From the NCBI GenBank assembly GCA_000149265.1, contig CH003266.1, forward strand, positions 1,115,061 through 1,179,060: a stretch of DNA of 64,000 bases, read 5' to 3'. Each line of letters opens with the position of its first letter. The first letter of the stretch is position 1. The stretch comes from Ciona savignyi. Lineage: Eukaryota; Chordata; Ascidiacea; Phlebobranchia; Cionidae. The position numbers were made by a program, and so were the translations under genes. Below, one piece after another: positions 39,101 to 49,900 of the stretch. Below the pieces are notes generated by a model. It did no database searches. It worked only from the letters and a program-made list of their open reading frames with translations, and was not told where the DNA came from.

Positions 39101-41065
39101 TTTTTAATATTTCCCCACGATAATCACAGAGAATAAAATATAGGGTTTCCTTGATCGAATGAGCCATAGCTGAGGTCTCTACCATTACGCATTGCGGAGA
39201 AATCGTTTTTTAGATTTGTATCCATTTATGGACAGACGGGATACCATGTTTTCCCACCAACTCGCCATATATGGGCGAGTTGGGGAGGGAAAGAGTTAAT
39301 AGCGACCGCAGTTTTTATCGCCTCGTACTGAAGTAGTCCTGCTGTATAGTCTTGGGGATAAATATCGTTGTCAACAACAGAAAGGTGCTGGATTCGATAT
39401 TTACCTACACCTGTTACAAAAATTTCTCCCGAACATGTCTATGTCAAAAAACGGTTGTTTCTTCGATTCAGTGGGTCCAAACAATTAATATTAAAATGTT
39501 TTAATTACACATTGCCATATCAATCCCTGGAAGTCGAAGATACACGTGTTGTAACGACTTTTGTTCCACACGCCAGGATTAAAAGGAATATCCGATCGTA
39601 GCTTGTAGCACTGTGGAAACGCGGTATTTTGAGGGAAAAACTAAGAGGGAAAGTGGGAAGGAGAGGGAAGGAGGGAAACTGCACACTAAAATAAATATTT
39701 GGGCATTAGAGTTAGTTTAAAATGTGAGTGGAGGTTAGTTCTGGGGTTAAGATTAGTGTTTAGGGCAGGGTTAAAATAAGTTTTCATAGTTTTAGTGTGC
39801 AGTTTCCCTCCTTTCCTCTTTCCCTCCTTTTAGTGCTGCCCGTATTTTGACCTTACTGGGAAAACACCACCAACCAATAAAGCTAACAGTTCGCTCAATT
39901 ACAGGCAAATGAAGAGTCCGTGCGTGACCACTAACGTTGAAGGCAGCAACCGAACACTGTACATGAAGAATATACCTTCATTGGAAGCTGCTACGAGACC
40001 GAACCTTGCTAAGTCATTGCAAGGTAGAGTCGTGTTGTTTGCGCTTGCATTGCTTTGTGCTTAGGTCGGTGGTTCTCGATTTTTTTGACCTCGTCGCGCA
40101 CCCAAGACCTATTACGAACGCGAACGGGCGCACCTTGGATGGGAAGTCAAAACAATATGCTAAATACTCAAAACGTTACAATGGAAAAGAACGAACCAGA
40201 CACTAACAATTTAGTTTATGATCAATGCACCTTCTGTCGCGAATTTACGAAATGCAAGTGTGGCGCACCTAGCTAACCCTTGCGGTGCACCATTTGAGAA
40301 ACACTGGCTTAGGTAGTTGTTGACTGTAGCCACTGTTATGATAATTAATACCACATGCTCACCGTCAAATTTCCAGAGCTATTGCAGTTTTTTTTATATT
40401 GAGTACATTTTATTTTAGCACGGTGTATACCTTATAGCTGGTCCCAAATATGTAAGACGTAAGGACACAGATGCAAAATTTGGCGGCCGTAGTGGGAATT
40501 GAACTCGTATCCTTCCCACTGTTTCCATGCTGCTTGACTGATTATACCGGTGTTTCTCAAATGGTGCGCCGCAGAGGTAAGCTAGGTGCGCCACACTTGC
40601 ATTTCATAAATTTAGGACAGAGTGAGCATATATCATTACCTACTAAATGGTTAGTGTCTAGTTTGTTCTTTTCCATTGTAACGTTAGTTCTATGTTAACT
40701 TTCAAAAATCAAGAGCGCTCAAGAAACAGTAATTTCGTTATGTGAAAATATTGGTGATGAAATTATTTAAATTAAAGTTTTAATTTTCCATATTTTTCCT
40801 ATATTGAGTATTTACTATTTAGCATATTGTTTTGACTCCCCGTGCAAAGTGCGCCCGTTCGTTTCTTAATTGGTCTCGATTGCGCCACGAGGTCAAAAAA
40901 ATCGAGAACCACTGGATAAGATTAAGATTATTGTGATGTCATAAATGTGATTCTGTTTCTTCAGATCTGGGCATTGTTGACGGACAAGAGCTGATTGTAG
41001 CAGACGTCACCACACCAAACTCGCTTTTGTTTAAACTTAAACTATCCGATGACATAACAACGTAA
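30130..41065 (+). CDS. UBA3: NEDD8-activating enzyme E1 catalytic subunit
   Basis: With NAE1 it adenylates NEDD8, holds it as a thioester and passes it to UBE2M-type E2s for cullin neddylation. Exons: 30130-30243, 31387-31550, 32116-32196, 32635-32678, 33388-33452, 34209-34367, 34819-34921, 35253-35338, 36443-36558, 36940-37122, 39905-40023, 40965-41065. All phases fit; 444 residues (human 463). Seen: [24 protein letters not shown] at the N-terminus (split: [24 protein letters not shown]); nucleotide-binding [10 protein letters not shown] at 53-62; [17 protein letters not shown]; catalytic Cys215 in FPMCTIA; zinc-binding cysteines at 198/201 (ACMDC) and 341/344 (CVAC); C-terminal ubiquitin-fold domain with LGIVDGQEL. 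Complete and intact. Intron 5 contains a 278-N gap. Confidence 0.96.
30251..30555 (-). repeat. SINE (CCTAT family), full length, next to a donor
   Basis: Tail (AGGAT)n starts 8 nt into UBA3 intron 1, directly after GTAAGTT. The tRNA-like head ends AACCGCCTGGACA. Confidence 0.9.
31304..31380 (+). repeat. ~29-bp tandem repeat, about 3 copies
   Basis: ATTTTGACTCGACACAAAAA with TTCTCGGAT-like ends. It stops 6 nt before UBA3 exon 2 (31387). Confidence 0.9.
32305..32531 (+). repeat. SINE (CCTAT family), internally deleted
   Basis: Degraded head (AACTGGTTAGTCTGGTGG), missing the central CCTGAACCCAGCGG block, with the tail ATCCTATCCTAT. It lies in UBA3 intron 3. Confidence 0.85.
33249..33387 (+). 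repeat. ~82-bp direct duplication ending at exon 5
   Basis: TGGTTGATGT, TTCAAATCATTT, GATTCTAATTGTC and ATCATTCCA occur twice. The second copy's ATTCCAG is the acceptor of UBA3 exon 5 (33388). Confidence 0.85.
33502..33624 (+). repeat. SINE (CCTAT family), head part, interrupted by a gap
   Basis: TCCGGCCGGTGAGTCTGGCGG down to TTTACGGACATTGCCTGAAC, where the N run begins. It lies in UBA3 intron 5. Confidence 0.85.
33625..33902. other. Assembly gap (278 N)
   Basis: Unknown bases in UBA3 intron 5. The flanking contig ends share the same SINE sequence, so the gap may be a collapsed repeat. Confidence 1.
33903..34176 (+). repeat. SINE copy plus adjoining SINE fragment
   Basis: From TTTACGGACATTGCCTGAAC to the tail at about 34092, followed at once by a second 3' fragment (34093-34176) starting ATCATACACAACACACTGC. 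This fragment ends about 30 nt before UBA3 exon 6. Confidence 0.85.
34511..34797 (-). repeat. SINE (CCTAT family), nearly full length, next to an acceptor
   Basis: (AGGAT)n tail through CCACCAGACTAACCAG. Its head ends about 20 nt before UBA3 exon 7 (34819). Confidence 0.9.
35526..35865. mobile_element. Family C MITE-like element split by a family B repeat
   Basis: Left part starts CTAAATACTACAGGGGTCGC at 35526 and reaches TTCGTAATTACAAAAG at about 35582. A family B copy (about 35618-35743) follows, and the family C core resumes at CATATTAATGTTAGGGTTGG and ends near AGCGATCCAATC. A nested insertion in UBA3 intron 8. Confidence 0.75.
36026..36317 (-). repeat. SINE (CCTAT family), full length
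   Basis: AGGATAGGATATTCATG through AACCGGTCGGAC. It lies in UBA3 intron 8. Confidence 0.9.
36597..36820 (-). repeat. SINE (CCTAT family), lacking the tRNA-like head
   Basis: Tail AATAGGATAGG to CGACTAGCTA. It lies in UBA3 intron 9, about 38 nt after the exon 9 donor. Confidence 0.9.
37141..37423 (-). repeat. SINE (CCTAT family), nearly full length
   Basis: Starts about 18 nt after the UBA3 exon 10 donor with a degraded tail (GGTATTCATGTTTATTCCC) and ends CTACCGGGCCGC. Confidence 0.9.
37658..37805 (-). repeat. SINE (CCTAT family), large internal deletion
   Basis: The tail and 3' part are joined directly to the tRNA-like head (GATTGAAAGGCGACGCACTT), with the centre missing. It lies in UBA3 intron 10. 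Confidence 0.85.
38209..39299. mobile_element. Probable piggyBac-type MITE
   Basis: Bounded by TTAA at 38209-38212 and 39296-39299. The inner termini are inverted: TTAACTCTTTCACTCCC on the left and, on the reverse strand at the right, TTAACTCTTTCCCTCCC. TTAA target duplication with such ends is typical of piggyBac-related elements (family knowledge). About 1.09 kb, no transposase ORF seen. The right end also holds a GCCATATATGGGC palindrome. It lies in UBA3 intron 10. Confidence 0.65.
39640..39830. mobile_element. MITE-like element, family D
   Basis: Inverted ends AAGGAGGGAAACTGCACACT and AGTGTGCAGTTTCCCTCCTT around a core resembling that of family C. It lies in UBA3 intron 10, about 75 nt before exon 11. 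Confidence 0.7.
40067..40306 (+). mobile_element. hAT-type MITE with perfect 8-bp target duplication
   Basis: Left end CGGTGGTTCTCGATTTT, right end TTTGAGAAACACTG, imperfect inverted repeats of the CAGTGGTTCTCAA type seen in hAT elements. Flanked by GCTTAGGT at 40059-40066 and 40307-40314. About 240 bp, no transposase. It lies in UBA3 intron 11. Confidence 0.85.
40548..40914 (-). mobile_element. Second hAT-type MITE, inverted relative to the first
   Basis: Left end CGGTGTTTCTCAAATGGTGC, right end GAGGTCAAAAAAATCGAGAA then CCACTG: the reverse complement arrangement of the element at 40067, with a longer interior. The flanks (GATTATAC and GATAAGAT) match only partly as a target duplication. 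About 240 bp separates the two, in UBA3 intron 11. Confidence 0.8.
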
Positions 41066-41104
41066 AAACAATCACATTTATGACATCGCTAACTAAAAAT
41101 TAAA

Positions 41105-41110
41105 AATAAA
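41105..41110 (+). terminator. Poly(A) signal of UBA3
   Basis: AATAAA 40 nt after the stop codon. Confidence 0.6.
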
Positions 41111-43890
41111 CATTCAAGACTTATAAATTATGCTATTTTACCCCATAATTGCTACATTTATTCGGAAAACATTGTGAAAAAAATATTCTGATTTACCTTT
41201 ATTGTACATTTGTAAAAAACGCTTCAGACCTTTTGTTGTTGCTTACAATTTCCACCAATTAATTAATAACTTAAATGCAACTTTCTTCCGTTGCTAATAC
41301 AATAGCAAATGTTATTAAGTGTGTTTTGTAGCCTGTATGAACTATGCTGTCATAGCATGGTATTGTCTAATATTATCTCTGTGTGTATGGCAACGTCAGT
41401 CGTAAAATTATGACTTTTCGCCTAGTTTGTGTGGCTTTTCTGCCATTTCAATGGTCGTTAAGTTTAGTTTATTACCCTACTTTTATGCTCCATAAAGAGG
41501 AAACATATTTTAAATTAGGGAACACAATTTAAAATCATTACGAAAAGAGGCGAATTATAAATTACAGTTACAGCACGCAATGTTTATTTATACTAACAGG
41601 CGCAATTTAAAAACCTAGAAACCGTACAGAGTTACAATCTCTGGGTGGTAATCGAACACAGAACTATCCGGACGCTAACTTTGGCCACCCATGATATGTT
41701 CTTGGTTTTTACTTAAGCGATTTACCAAACACTGATTTGGAGGATTGTAGTAATTTGTAAGAATAACATTTTTATTCGTAATTTATCGGGCAATATAGTT
41801 TATCCGGTCTCGACTGGTTATATAATACTTAAATTAGATATTATCAACTCTATAAAGACTATCCTTTTTCATTTTCTTATTAGTTATAAAATAAAAAAAT
41901 ATTCATAAAAATATACATTTAAAATAAAAAATATTCATAATAATATACAATTAGTGCAAATATCTCCTGTAACCTGAAGGATAAAGTAAAGCAACTTACA
42001 AACGGCTAGCAGTGTTACAACGCCCATTTCTAATAACCTTTCCTAATGTGTCGGCGGGCGGAAATGGGAGTTAATCTGACTATAGTCTTTAAAATAAGAC
42101 TCACGTTTTCCCTTTCACGTAAATAAAACATGTATAGTCGATTCTATAACCATTTAAAAAACATAATTTGTGATGTTTTAGTTGTCAAATTGAGGTGAAT
42201 TTTCACACGTTCTCCTCGAAATTGTGGACCTTGCCCGGTAAAATGCGGGATCGTTTGCACTTTTGGCATCTTATACTTCGCGCACCTTGAGCTCAAAATA
42301 TTTGCATTCTACCTACTCGCGGTGAGGGTCAAACGAGTCTTGGTCGTCTTGGCACACAACACCTATCGAGGTGGTTTCTGGTGGGTTTGCTTGATGGCTT
42401 GAAATTTCGATTTAAATGTCAAGCTTATATAGAGCTGATAAATCAGCGGCCGATTACTCCTAATGAACAAATTCCCTGCTTGGATTTGTCTCACGAGAAT
42501 GCAATTGCTGCAAAATTCAATATCTGTTTGTGCTTTATCCATCAAACAGTAGATGCTTTCCGACAAATCGGACTTTCGAATCAACACCCGGAAGTTTTAA
42601 AAAGGTCAGAAAATTCCAGAAGGTTTCGAAGTTGGACATTGACCTGCGAATATTTATGGTGAAATTTGGGATTTTTGTACTTTCCCCGTTTAGTTTAATA
42701 ATTAATGCAATAAGGTGTTTAACAAACAATTTCTTTCATGCTTATGGTCGGGTTGTCAGAGCTGTTGTTGGGGGTATTTGGTTAGCTCGATTTCCTAATC
42801 GAAGCAACGTTAGTTAAGTGCCTTGCGTAGAATGTAGTACCTCACGTAAAATGGCGTGTGAGAAGATCTAACCCAGTATCTTCTACTCGTGACCCTTGTC
42901 CATACCTCTTACACCATTCGACCGGACAATTCGCAGGCTTCATAACACTGTAACAGTCCGATTATCAAACGTGTTTGCATCTTATTATTCCATTTGAAAA
43001 AATCAAATGTCCAGGACTCCCTGACGCCAGTTTTGACCGCAAAATAACTATTATTCCTCTTGCGCCACGTCAATAACATTGCCGCCACGGCCTGTGTGCA
43101 TAGCTGTTCACGTCTAACTACTCAACCTGATTTTAACCGCGTTGTTTCAACATGCATTACGATAGCGACGTAGAGTCTGCAAACTCAACCATAAAATGGC
43201 GTCTATAATTCCCCAGTGAACTGCTGCCTACAAAACAAATTTGCAGGCGTGCCATAGGACACTGTTTAAAACCGTTGCAAATAACGACGTGTTTTTACAT
43301 ATCGTTTAAGCTCAATGATATTAAACGGGTTGCCATAAATCTTTAAAGGATTTAGAGAAAAATAGTAACAAGTTGTGTGCAAACTTCAATTACATTTTAT
43401 TGTTCGTGGCAGTTTTATGAAATTAAAAGGGGGATTGCTTAAGTTTCGTGTTGCAAAACATGCCAACTGTCCACCCACACCATTTTGTTAATACTGTAAC
43501 TTACGGTATTATGTTTCAAATAAGCAATGGGGCGTTCGGTCACATGTGCGAGGGTGGGTGAAGGTGGTCGTGTTGCATTAGACATTATTATTCTGGTATT
43601 ATGTAAATCCATATTGAAGGTGTAATAGATGAAGGTGTACGAAGCAATGCAAATGGCCCGGTTGTCGAAACTGTTTCTGTGTACGGGGGGTGGGTCGTCG
43701 TTTGTGGTTTCGGTTTTCTGATTTCTTTTTGACATCACTTTGCCGACTTCTGGTCGCCCTGCATCATGATTGTATTGCGCCAGGTGGTGCAGACTGCGGC
43801 GGGATTTATCGCTGAACATTGTATTTACAGCTTCATGATGCCTTTTCGGCGCCTTGCAGTCTCTGCGCTAGACCACGGGTTCAAAGTCGA
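41111..43890. other. Intergenic between UBA3 and the lipid-carrier gene
   Basis: AT-rich. Holds tRNA-like or SINE-like remnants (near 41640-41695 and 42815-42950). Open frames at 42381-42662 (plus) and 43439-43819 (minus) show no family features, and I did not call them genes. Confidence 0.5.
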
Positions 43891-43902
43891 AAAACCACCG
43901 GC

Positions 43903-43908
43903 TATAAA
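43903..43908 (+). promoter_or_regulatory. TATA box of the lipid-carrier gene
   Basis: TATAAA in GGCTATAAAGGC, 53 nt upstream of the ATG at 43956. A start site about 30 nt downstream would leave a 5' UTR of roughly 20 nt. This is typical of a strongly expressed, tissue-restricted gene (inference). Confidence 0.7.
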
Positions 43909-43955
43909 GGCTCGGAACTCGGCCGAACAGGCCATACGAGTCCGAGGTGTTGAAG

Positions 43956-46900
43956 ATGAAGTATCTTCTGGTTTTATCATGCATTCTGCTGGCGTCTGCC
44001 CAGGCAGGAAGATTACATAATCGTGAGTTCATTTTGTAGTTAATTTTTTATGATTAATTTAAACTTTAAAGGCACGGTTATTAATATTTGCTTTCCCCAA
44101 AAATTACAGTATTTTTAAATCTTTCAAAAATAAAGATGACGGCATTTTATTAAAGGCAAATCGGTTGTGTCTTCGCGTAGGGCCCAGTACTTAAAGTTTG
44201 ACTTATACTTCGTGCGCAGCCGAATAATTGTGCCATTTTTAGAAGACCGCGAATCGGAATTGTTTTAACGCGTTTGTTTTTTTGGTGTTAAATGATCCCA
44301 AAGTACCACAAAATCAGCCGTTTTTAACTGTGATGAATAAAAATACAACATAAATGTATTGCGCATGCGAAAAAATGTTCACTCTCCTTAAAAATCGACC
44401 GATTTGGTTTAAATCAACGACAATCGTTTTAAATTTAAAGTATTTAAAAAAATGACCCAAGAGCAATTATTATGCCTTTAAACTCTAAAACTATATAACG
44501 ATTTAATTGTTTCTGAATTGCAATGACTTTTTATGGGATTCTGTTCTCCTTAATGGCCTTTGGTGATTGTTTTTGTGCTATAAATCAAATAAATTAATTT
44601 AAGTTTTCTACATTTTCGCCATAAAGTTGAAAATAATGAAACACTTGCTACCTACTAACTGTATATTATTTTTCTAAATTTAAAGCCATTTCTGCCACAA
44701 ATATTATATTACTTTGTATACACCATATTTTAAATACTTGTTTGACAGTGACAAATTCATCAAGAAACGGACTTACCTACATAACTTTAGTTACATCATA
44801 CTCCATCAATGTTACTTCCTTTACGGGAAATTCAGACATACAACCGTAAGTAAACCCATTAACATAACGATTTTCCTCACAAAACATAGTTTAGTTTAGT
44901 TTATTTTTTTGCTCCTTCGTTACAATTAAAAAAGAATAGAACAATTATTTCAAATTAAGGAGACAGGATAAAACGGCAAAACTACAATACTTAAAACACG
45001 TCAAGGAATAGACACAGTATAAATTAGGGGGAAAATGGCCGTTAAACCTTACAATAATAAAAATAAATTTCAACAGAACAATTAAAATTAAAATTAACTA
45101 ACATTGATTAAAAACCGTGAATAACTCTTTCAGGATGTCTCCATACATTATTCAACTAACAAACTCCAACTATTAATTTATCATATTTCCAGGCAAAGGA
45201 TCGGGACGTCGCCTTCCTAACCCTCCTACATGCGCAAGTAAGTAGATAATCTAGTTATGCGATTTAACGAAAACATTTATTTTTTATCGAACCATTTTAT
45301 TATTTTTTTATCATCGAAAGTATTAAAATCGGTCCGCGAACCATTCGGTCACGAAGCCGTTCTGTCCTCTTACATTTATCTGGTAATGCGATTTCACGCA
45401 GACACTTATTTTTTTATAGCGACAGGCATTGAACCCGCAATGAGCTTGTTATTAGTTTCGTTTTTAAATGACATACTGTAAAAAAATCGTACCGCGAACC
45501 ATTCGGTCACACAACCGTTCTATCCTCTTACATTTAATTTTTTTCATGGAGTGTGGCCTAATGGTTAACGCCATCGATATATATATACTTATACAAAAAC
45601 AATCATGGTGACGAGCCCTTCATGGGTTCGGAACTTGGCTCGGTCAAAAAAATCCGTGTGGCAAATTCTTATATATATTATCCATTGGTAAAACATAGCT
45701 ACCCTAACCCGTGTTATAGAATTGAAATTCACGTCCATTTAAATTAAGGAAACGATTATTATCAAACATCAACATTCGCCAGATATTCAAAGTTTCGAAC
45801 GTGGGTATAAGTACACTTATACTTATGACGCAATAATTGAATCGGTGGACGACGCTTCGAACCCTGTCAACGGCGTAAGACTTCGGTAAGATTTCTTTTT
45901 GTTAGTTTGTACATTATTACGATTGTGTGACGGGTGGTTTAATGCGACGCCTTTTAGCCGAAGGGTTGCAGATTCGAAACTGTCCGTGAGCTAGTCGGTT
46001 GTGTCCTTGGGCAACAGACATTGCCTAAACCAAGCGGATTAATAAGTTTTACAAATTTAAAGGAACGTGTGTATCATAAACAACACACTGCAAAAGCTCC
46101 AGTAATCAGACGGTGAGCGCGAGGTGATCTGACGATTGCCCATGTGTTAACCTCTTTGGTTTTCCCATTCACGGGAATCAGCATTAATATCCTATCCCTT
46201 ATATTCGCAGATGCGATGACGTGAAAATCATTGTACCGTCGGCTTGCGTTGGCGTTTTGAGAATCAGCGACTGCGAAGTCTTCGAAAGTCGACTTCTAAG
46301 CAACGGTTCTCTTGCTTATGACGTCAGCTCTCCTACGTCACGTGCTGTACACAAATCACTGAGGCGTAGCGACGTGTTTTTCCACTTCGATCAGGGACAG
46401 GTGAGAATCAGTCTTAAGTTAAATTGGCAACTAATTACTTGACATTTGAAACTCAATCCGGAAGCGATCTGGACTCCAATCATGTTATGAGCGCGACGCC
46501 ACTTTTCCCTGTGGTTAGACGTTGACTGACAGCCAAAAAAGGATTGAATCGAAACTAACTTCTGGCTTGGTCCATTTTGTCCTTGCGTTGGTCACGTAAC
46601 ATATATCGCTTTAAATCACATGATTAATAGGTTAAACTTAATCAGTAGAAACTATCATACTCAACACACTGCAACAGTACCGGTAACCCGACGGTGGACA
46701 CGTGATAATCTAATGATTGCCCAAGTAATAACCCCTCTGTTCCCAATCACGCGAATAAAACGAAATTTTATCATCCAGCTTACTGGGAACTTAATGTGCT
46801 GTAGCTAAATCAACGGTGCTGCATCTTTCCAACAGTATAAACTACAAAGCGTGGTTAACCTTATTCGATTAGAATTACACTTAACTAAGGGGTTTATTAT

Positions 46901-49900
46901 ACGATAGGATATTAATGTTTATCCCCGTGAATGGGAAAACCAAGGGGGTTAACACACGATGTTGTACCACACACGGTGATAAATTCTTATATATATTTTC
47001 CAGTGGTAAAACATAACTTTCCTAACCCGTGTTATAAAATTGAAATTCATCAAACATTTAACATTCGCCAGATATTTAAAGTTTAGCACTTTGAAAATTT
47101 TTCACCGTTACATACAGTTCACTATAATAGTAGTTTATTTTCACAGGTCGGGAATATGTTTATTAGCCGATCGGAACCAACAGATGTGTCGAACATCAAG
47201 CGTGGAATTCTATCTGCTGTTCAACTTAAGTTCACTGGACTTGGTATACGAACTCCACTGCATACAAAGACAACTGTGAGAATTTAATTTTACTTTAACT
47301 TGTTTTTAATAAAAATGCTTTGACACTAAAACAATCTTAACTTTTATATTATTTGTTATGTATATCGTTTGGATAAATGTTTGTTAGCATACTTAAGTTT
47401 TGGTGATTTATTAAAAAAAATTAAAATCAAAATTCTTCTTAATTCACACACAACGTTAATGCCGGTTTAAAAACTGTTTATTTCGTGTACCTATTGTCCG
47501 GCCCGATGGTCTAGCGGTTAAGTGCGTCGCCTTTTCAATCGAAAGGTTGCACACGGTGCGAAAACTGGTCGCTAGCTAGTCGGTTGTGTCCTTGGGCAAG
47601 GCACTTTACGGACATTGCCTGAACCCAGCGGATTAATGGGTTCTACCAAATTGAAGGAACGTGTCTATCATATACAACACACTGCAATAGCTCCGGTAAC
47701 CCGACGATGGGCGCGAGGTGATCTGACGATTGCCCGTGTGATAACCCCTGGGGTTTTCCCATTCACGGGGATAAACATGAATATCCTATCCTATCCTATC
47801 CTATCCTATCCTATAAATACTACAGGATCGCTTGGACCGCTTGGATTGCATGGAGCGCTTGGATCGCTAACTATACTTCGTAATTACAAAAGCCATGATA
47901 TTAATGTCAGGGTTGGGGTTAAAGTTAGTTCTGGAGTTGAGATTAATGTTTGGGACAGGGTTACAATTACTTTCCATAGCAATCTAAGTGATCCAAGCAC
48001 TCCAATCGGTCCAAGTAAATCCTGTAACATTTAGAGGCATCCCGTTTATTTACAGATATTAAGAATAAACTAAAAAGCATCAACCACATATTCCAACAAT
48101 TTATTATGACATCACAATAAGTACAACTGATTATGACATCACAACCAGGTGAATGAAGTCAGCGTTCTCGGTCGCGGTCCTGTCGATCAGATTGTGACGT
48201 CATACAGGGAAGGGTACGGCAAAGCGGTTCATGTAGAAAGGTTGCCTTCAAAGTTGAACGTTCCGTGGTCACGTACCCAATGGGGTGGCATCCACACTAT
48301 GTACGATGAAGACTTCAACCTTGTGGACATGATCACTGATAAGGTGACAATTATATCCAACTGTGTTTGCACTTTGCAAGTGCTTTGCACTTCGTCCGGC
48401 CGGTTAGTCTGGCGGTTAAGTGCGTCGGCTTTCAATCGAAAGGTTGCAGGTGCGAAACTGGTCGCTAGCTAGTCGGTTGTGTCCTTGGGCAAGGCAATTT
48501 ATGGACATTGCCTGAACCCAGTGGATTAATGGGTTCTACCAAATTAAAGGAACATGTGAATAATACACAACACATTGCAATAGCTCCGGTTACCCGACGG
48601 TGGGCACAAGGTGGTCTGATGATTGCCTGTGTGTTAACCCTCTCGGTTTTCCCATTCACAGGATAAACATGAATATATATCCTATCCTATTACCAACTGT
48701 GTTTGCACTAAACAATATTTTAGCAAGACAGGTATATTACTCATGTACCAGGGCCTGGTTAGGACCCGGGGTATAAAAAAATAATGATCTAATCCGTCCC
48801 CTGATCCTAACCAGGCTTGTCTAAGTTAGTGCGCCTGACCATTAAAAGAAAGTTTGTGGAATATAATGAGCCATAAACTTGTCTTTAATGTCCTTGGACA
48901 TGGTAGATGGTATACACTGCCAAAAGCAAATGGGTTTGTTGGTTTAATCAAAAGCTAAAGAAATGTTTCTATCAAAGTCTACTTCTAATTTTGGCAAATA
49001 TAATATTCTTCCTGCGTTTTCCATCAGCAAGAATAAAATGACGTAACTTTCCTTCCAAATTATAACTACAAACCATAGAAGCTCTTACTACTAGACTATA
49101 AGCATTTTTATGATTTTGACAACTATTATCGGTATAGTAGGCATTCACAAGTCAACCTTTCTTTGCAGATTGTTGAAAACGCTCCGCAATACTTTAACAA
49201 TGGTAACCAGTCATGCGACTACAAGTTGGAGCGAGGTCGTCACGTGATCGAAACAAGGTGTGTTGAGATTCAACCACACTCATCACAAAGTGCAATGTTC
49301 CGGGTAAAATCTACAGTTCCAATATATGATTAACTAGATATTTTGTACACAGTCTGAGCAAGTTATATTGCACGTTGCACCAACAGGTCGAAACTGGTCG
49401 CTAGCTAGTCGGTTGTGTCCTTGGGCAAGGCACTTAACGGACATTGGCCTAAATTCAGTGGATTAATGGGTTTTACCAAATTGGAGGAACGTGTCTATCA
49501 TATACAACACACTGTAATAGCTCCGGTAACCTGACGGTGGGCGCGAGGTGATCTGACGATTGCTCGTGTGTTAACCCCTTTGGTTTTCCCATTCACGGAA
49601 AATAAACATAAATATGCTATCCTATCCTAAACATCCACACACACTATAATATGACTTGACTATGGGAGTGAATTTTTGTATCTAAACTACAGATAACCAA
49701 TATATCAAACATCACAGAAAGTCTACGATGCCCTCAACCTGCCCCAGCGATATCATCTAACTGTGATCAAGCTGACAGTTAAACAAACAAACGATGCCCG
49801 CATGCGATCCACTGATAGAGTGCCGATACGTATGTCAAATAAACCCTGATAAATTTAAGTTTCTGTATGTTTCTAGTGGAAGCAAAAATGCCAATTTAAC

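Noticed and set aside
42381-42662. 93-residue ORF between UBA3 and the lipid carrier
   Set aside because: No recognised motif, start context or splice partner; a chance frame is likelier.
43439-43819. 126-residue antisense ORF upstream of the lipid carrier
   Set aside because: Low-complexity mixed composition, no family features, and it overlaps the region just upstream of the TATA box.
47615-47790. Recurring protein-like string [19 protein letters not shown]... at a dozen places on both strands
   Set aside because: It is one reading frame of the CCTAT SINE. It appears wherever a SINE copy lies and has no independent coding support.
49169-49257. Earlier donor (GTGTGT) for exon 7 of the lipid carrier
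   Set aside because: It would put exon 8 in a frame with a stop. Extending to the donor at 49304 keeps phase and adds RCVEIQPHSS, which suits the family.
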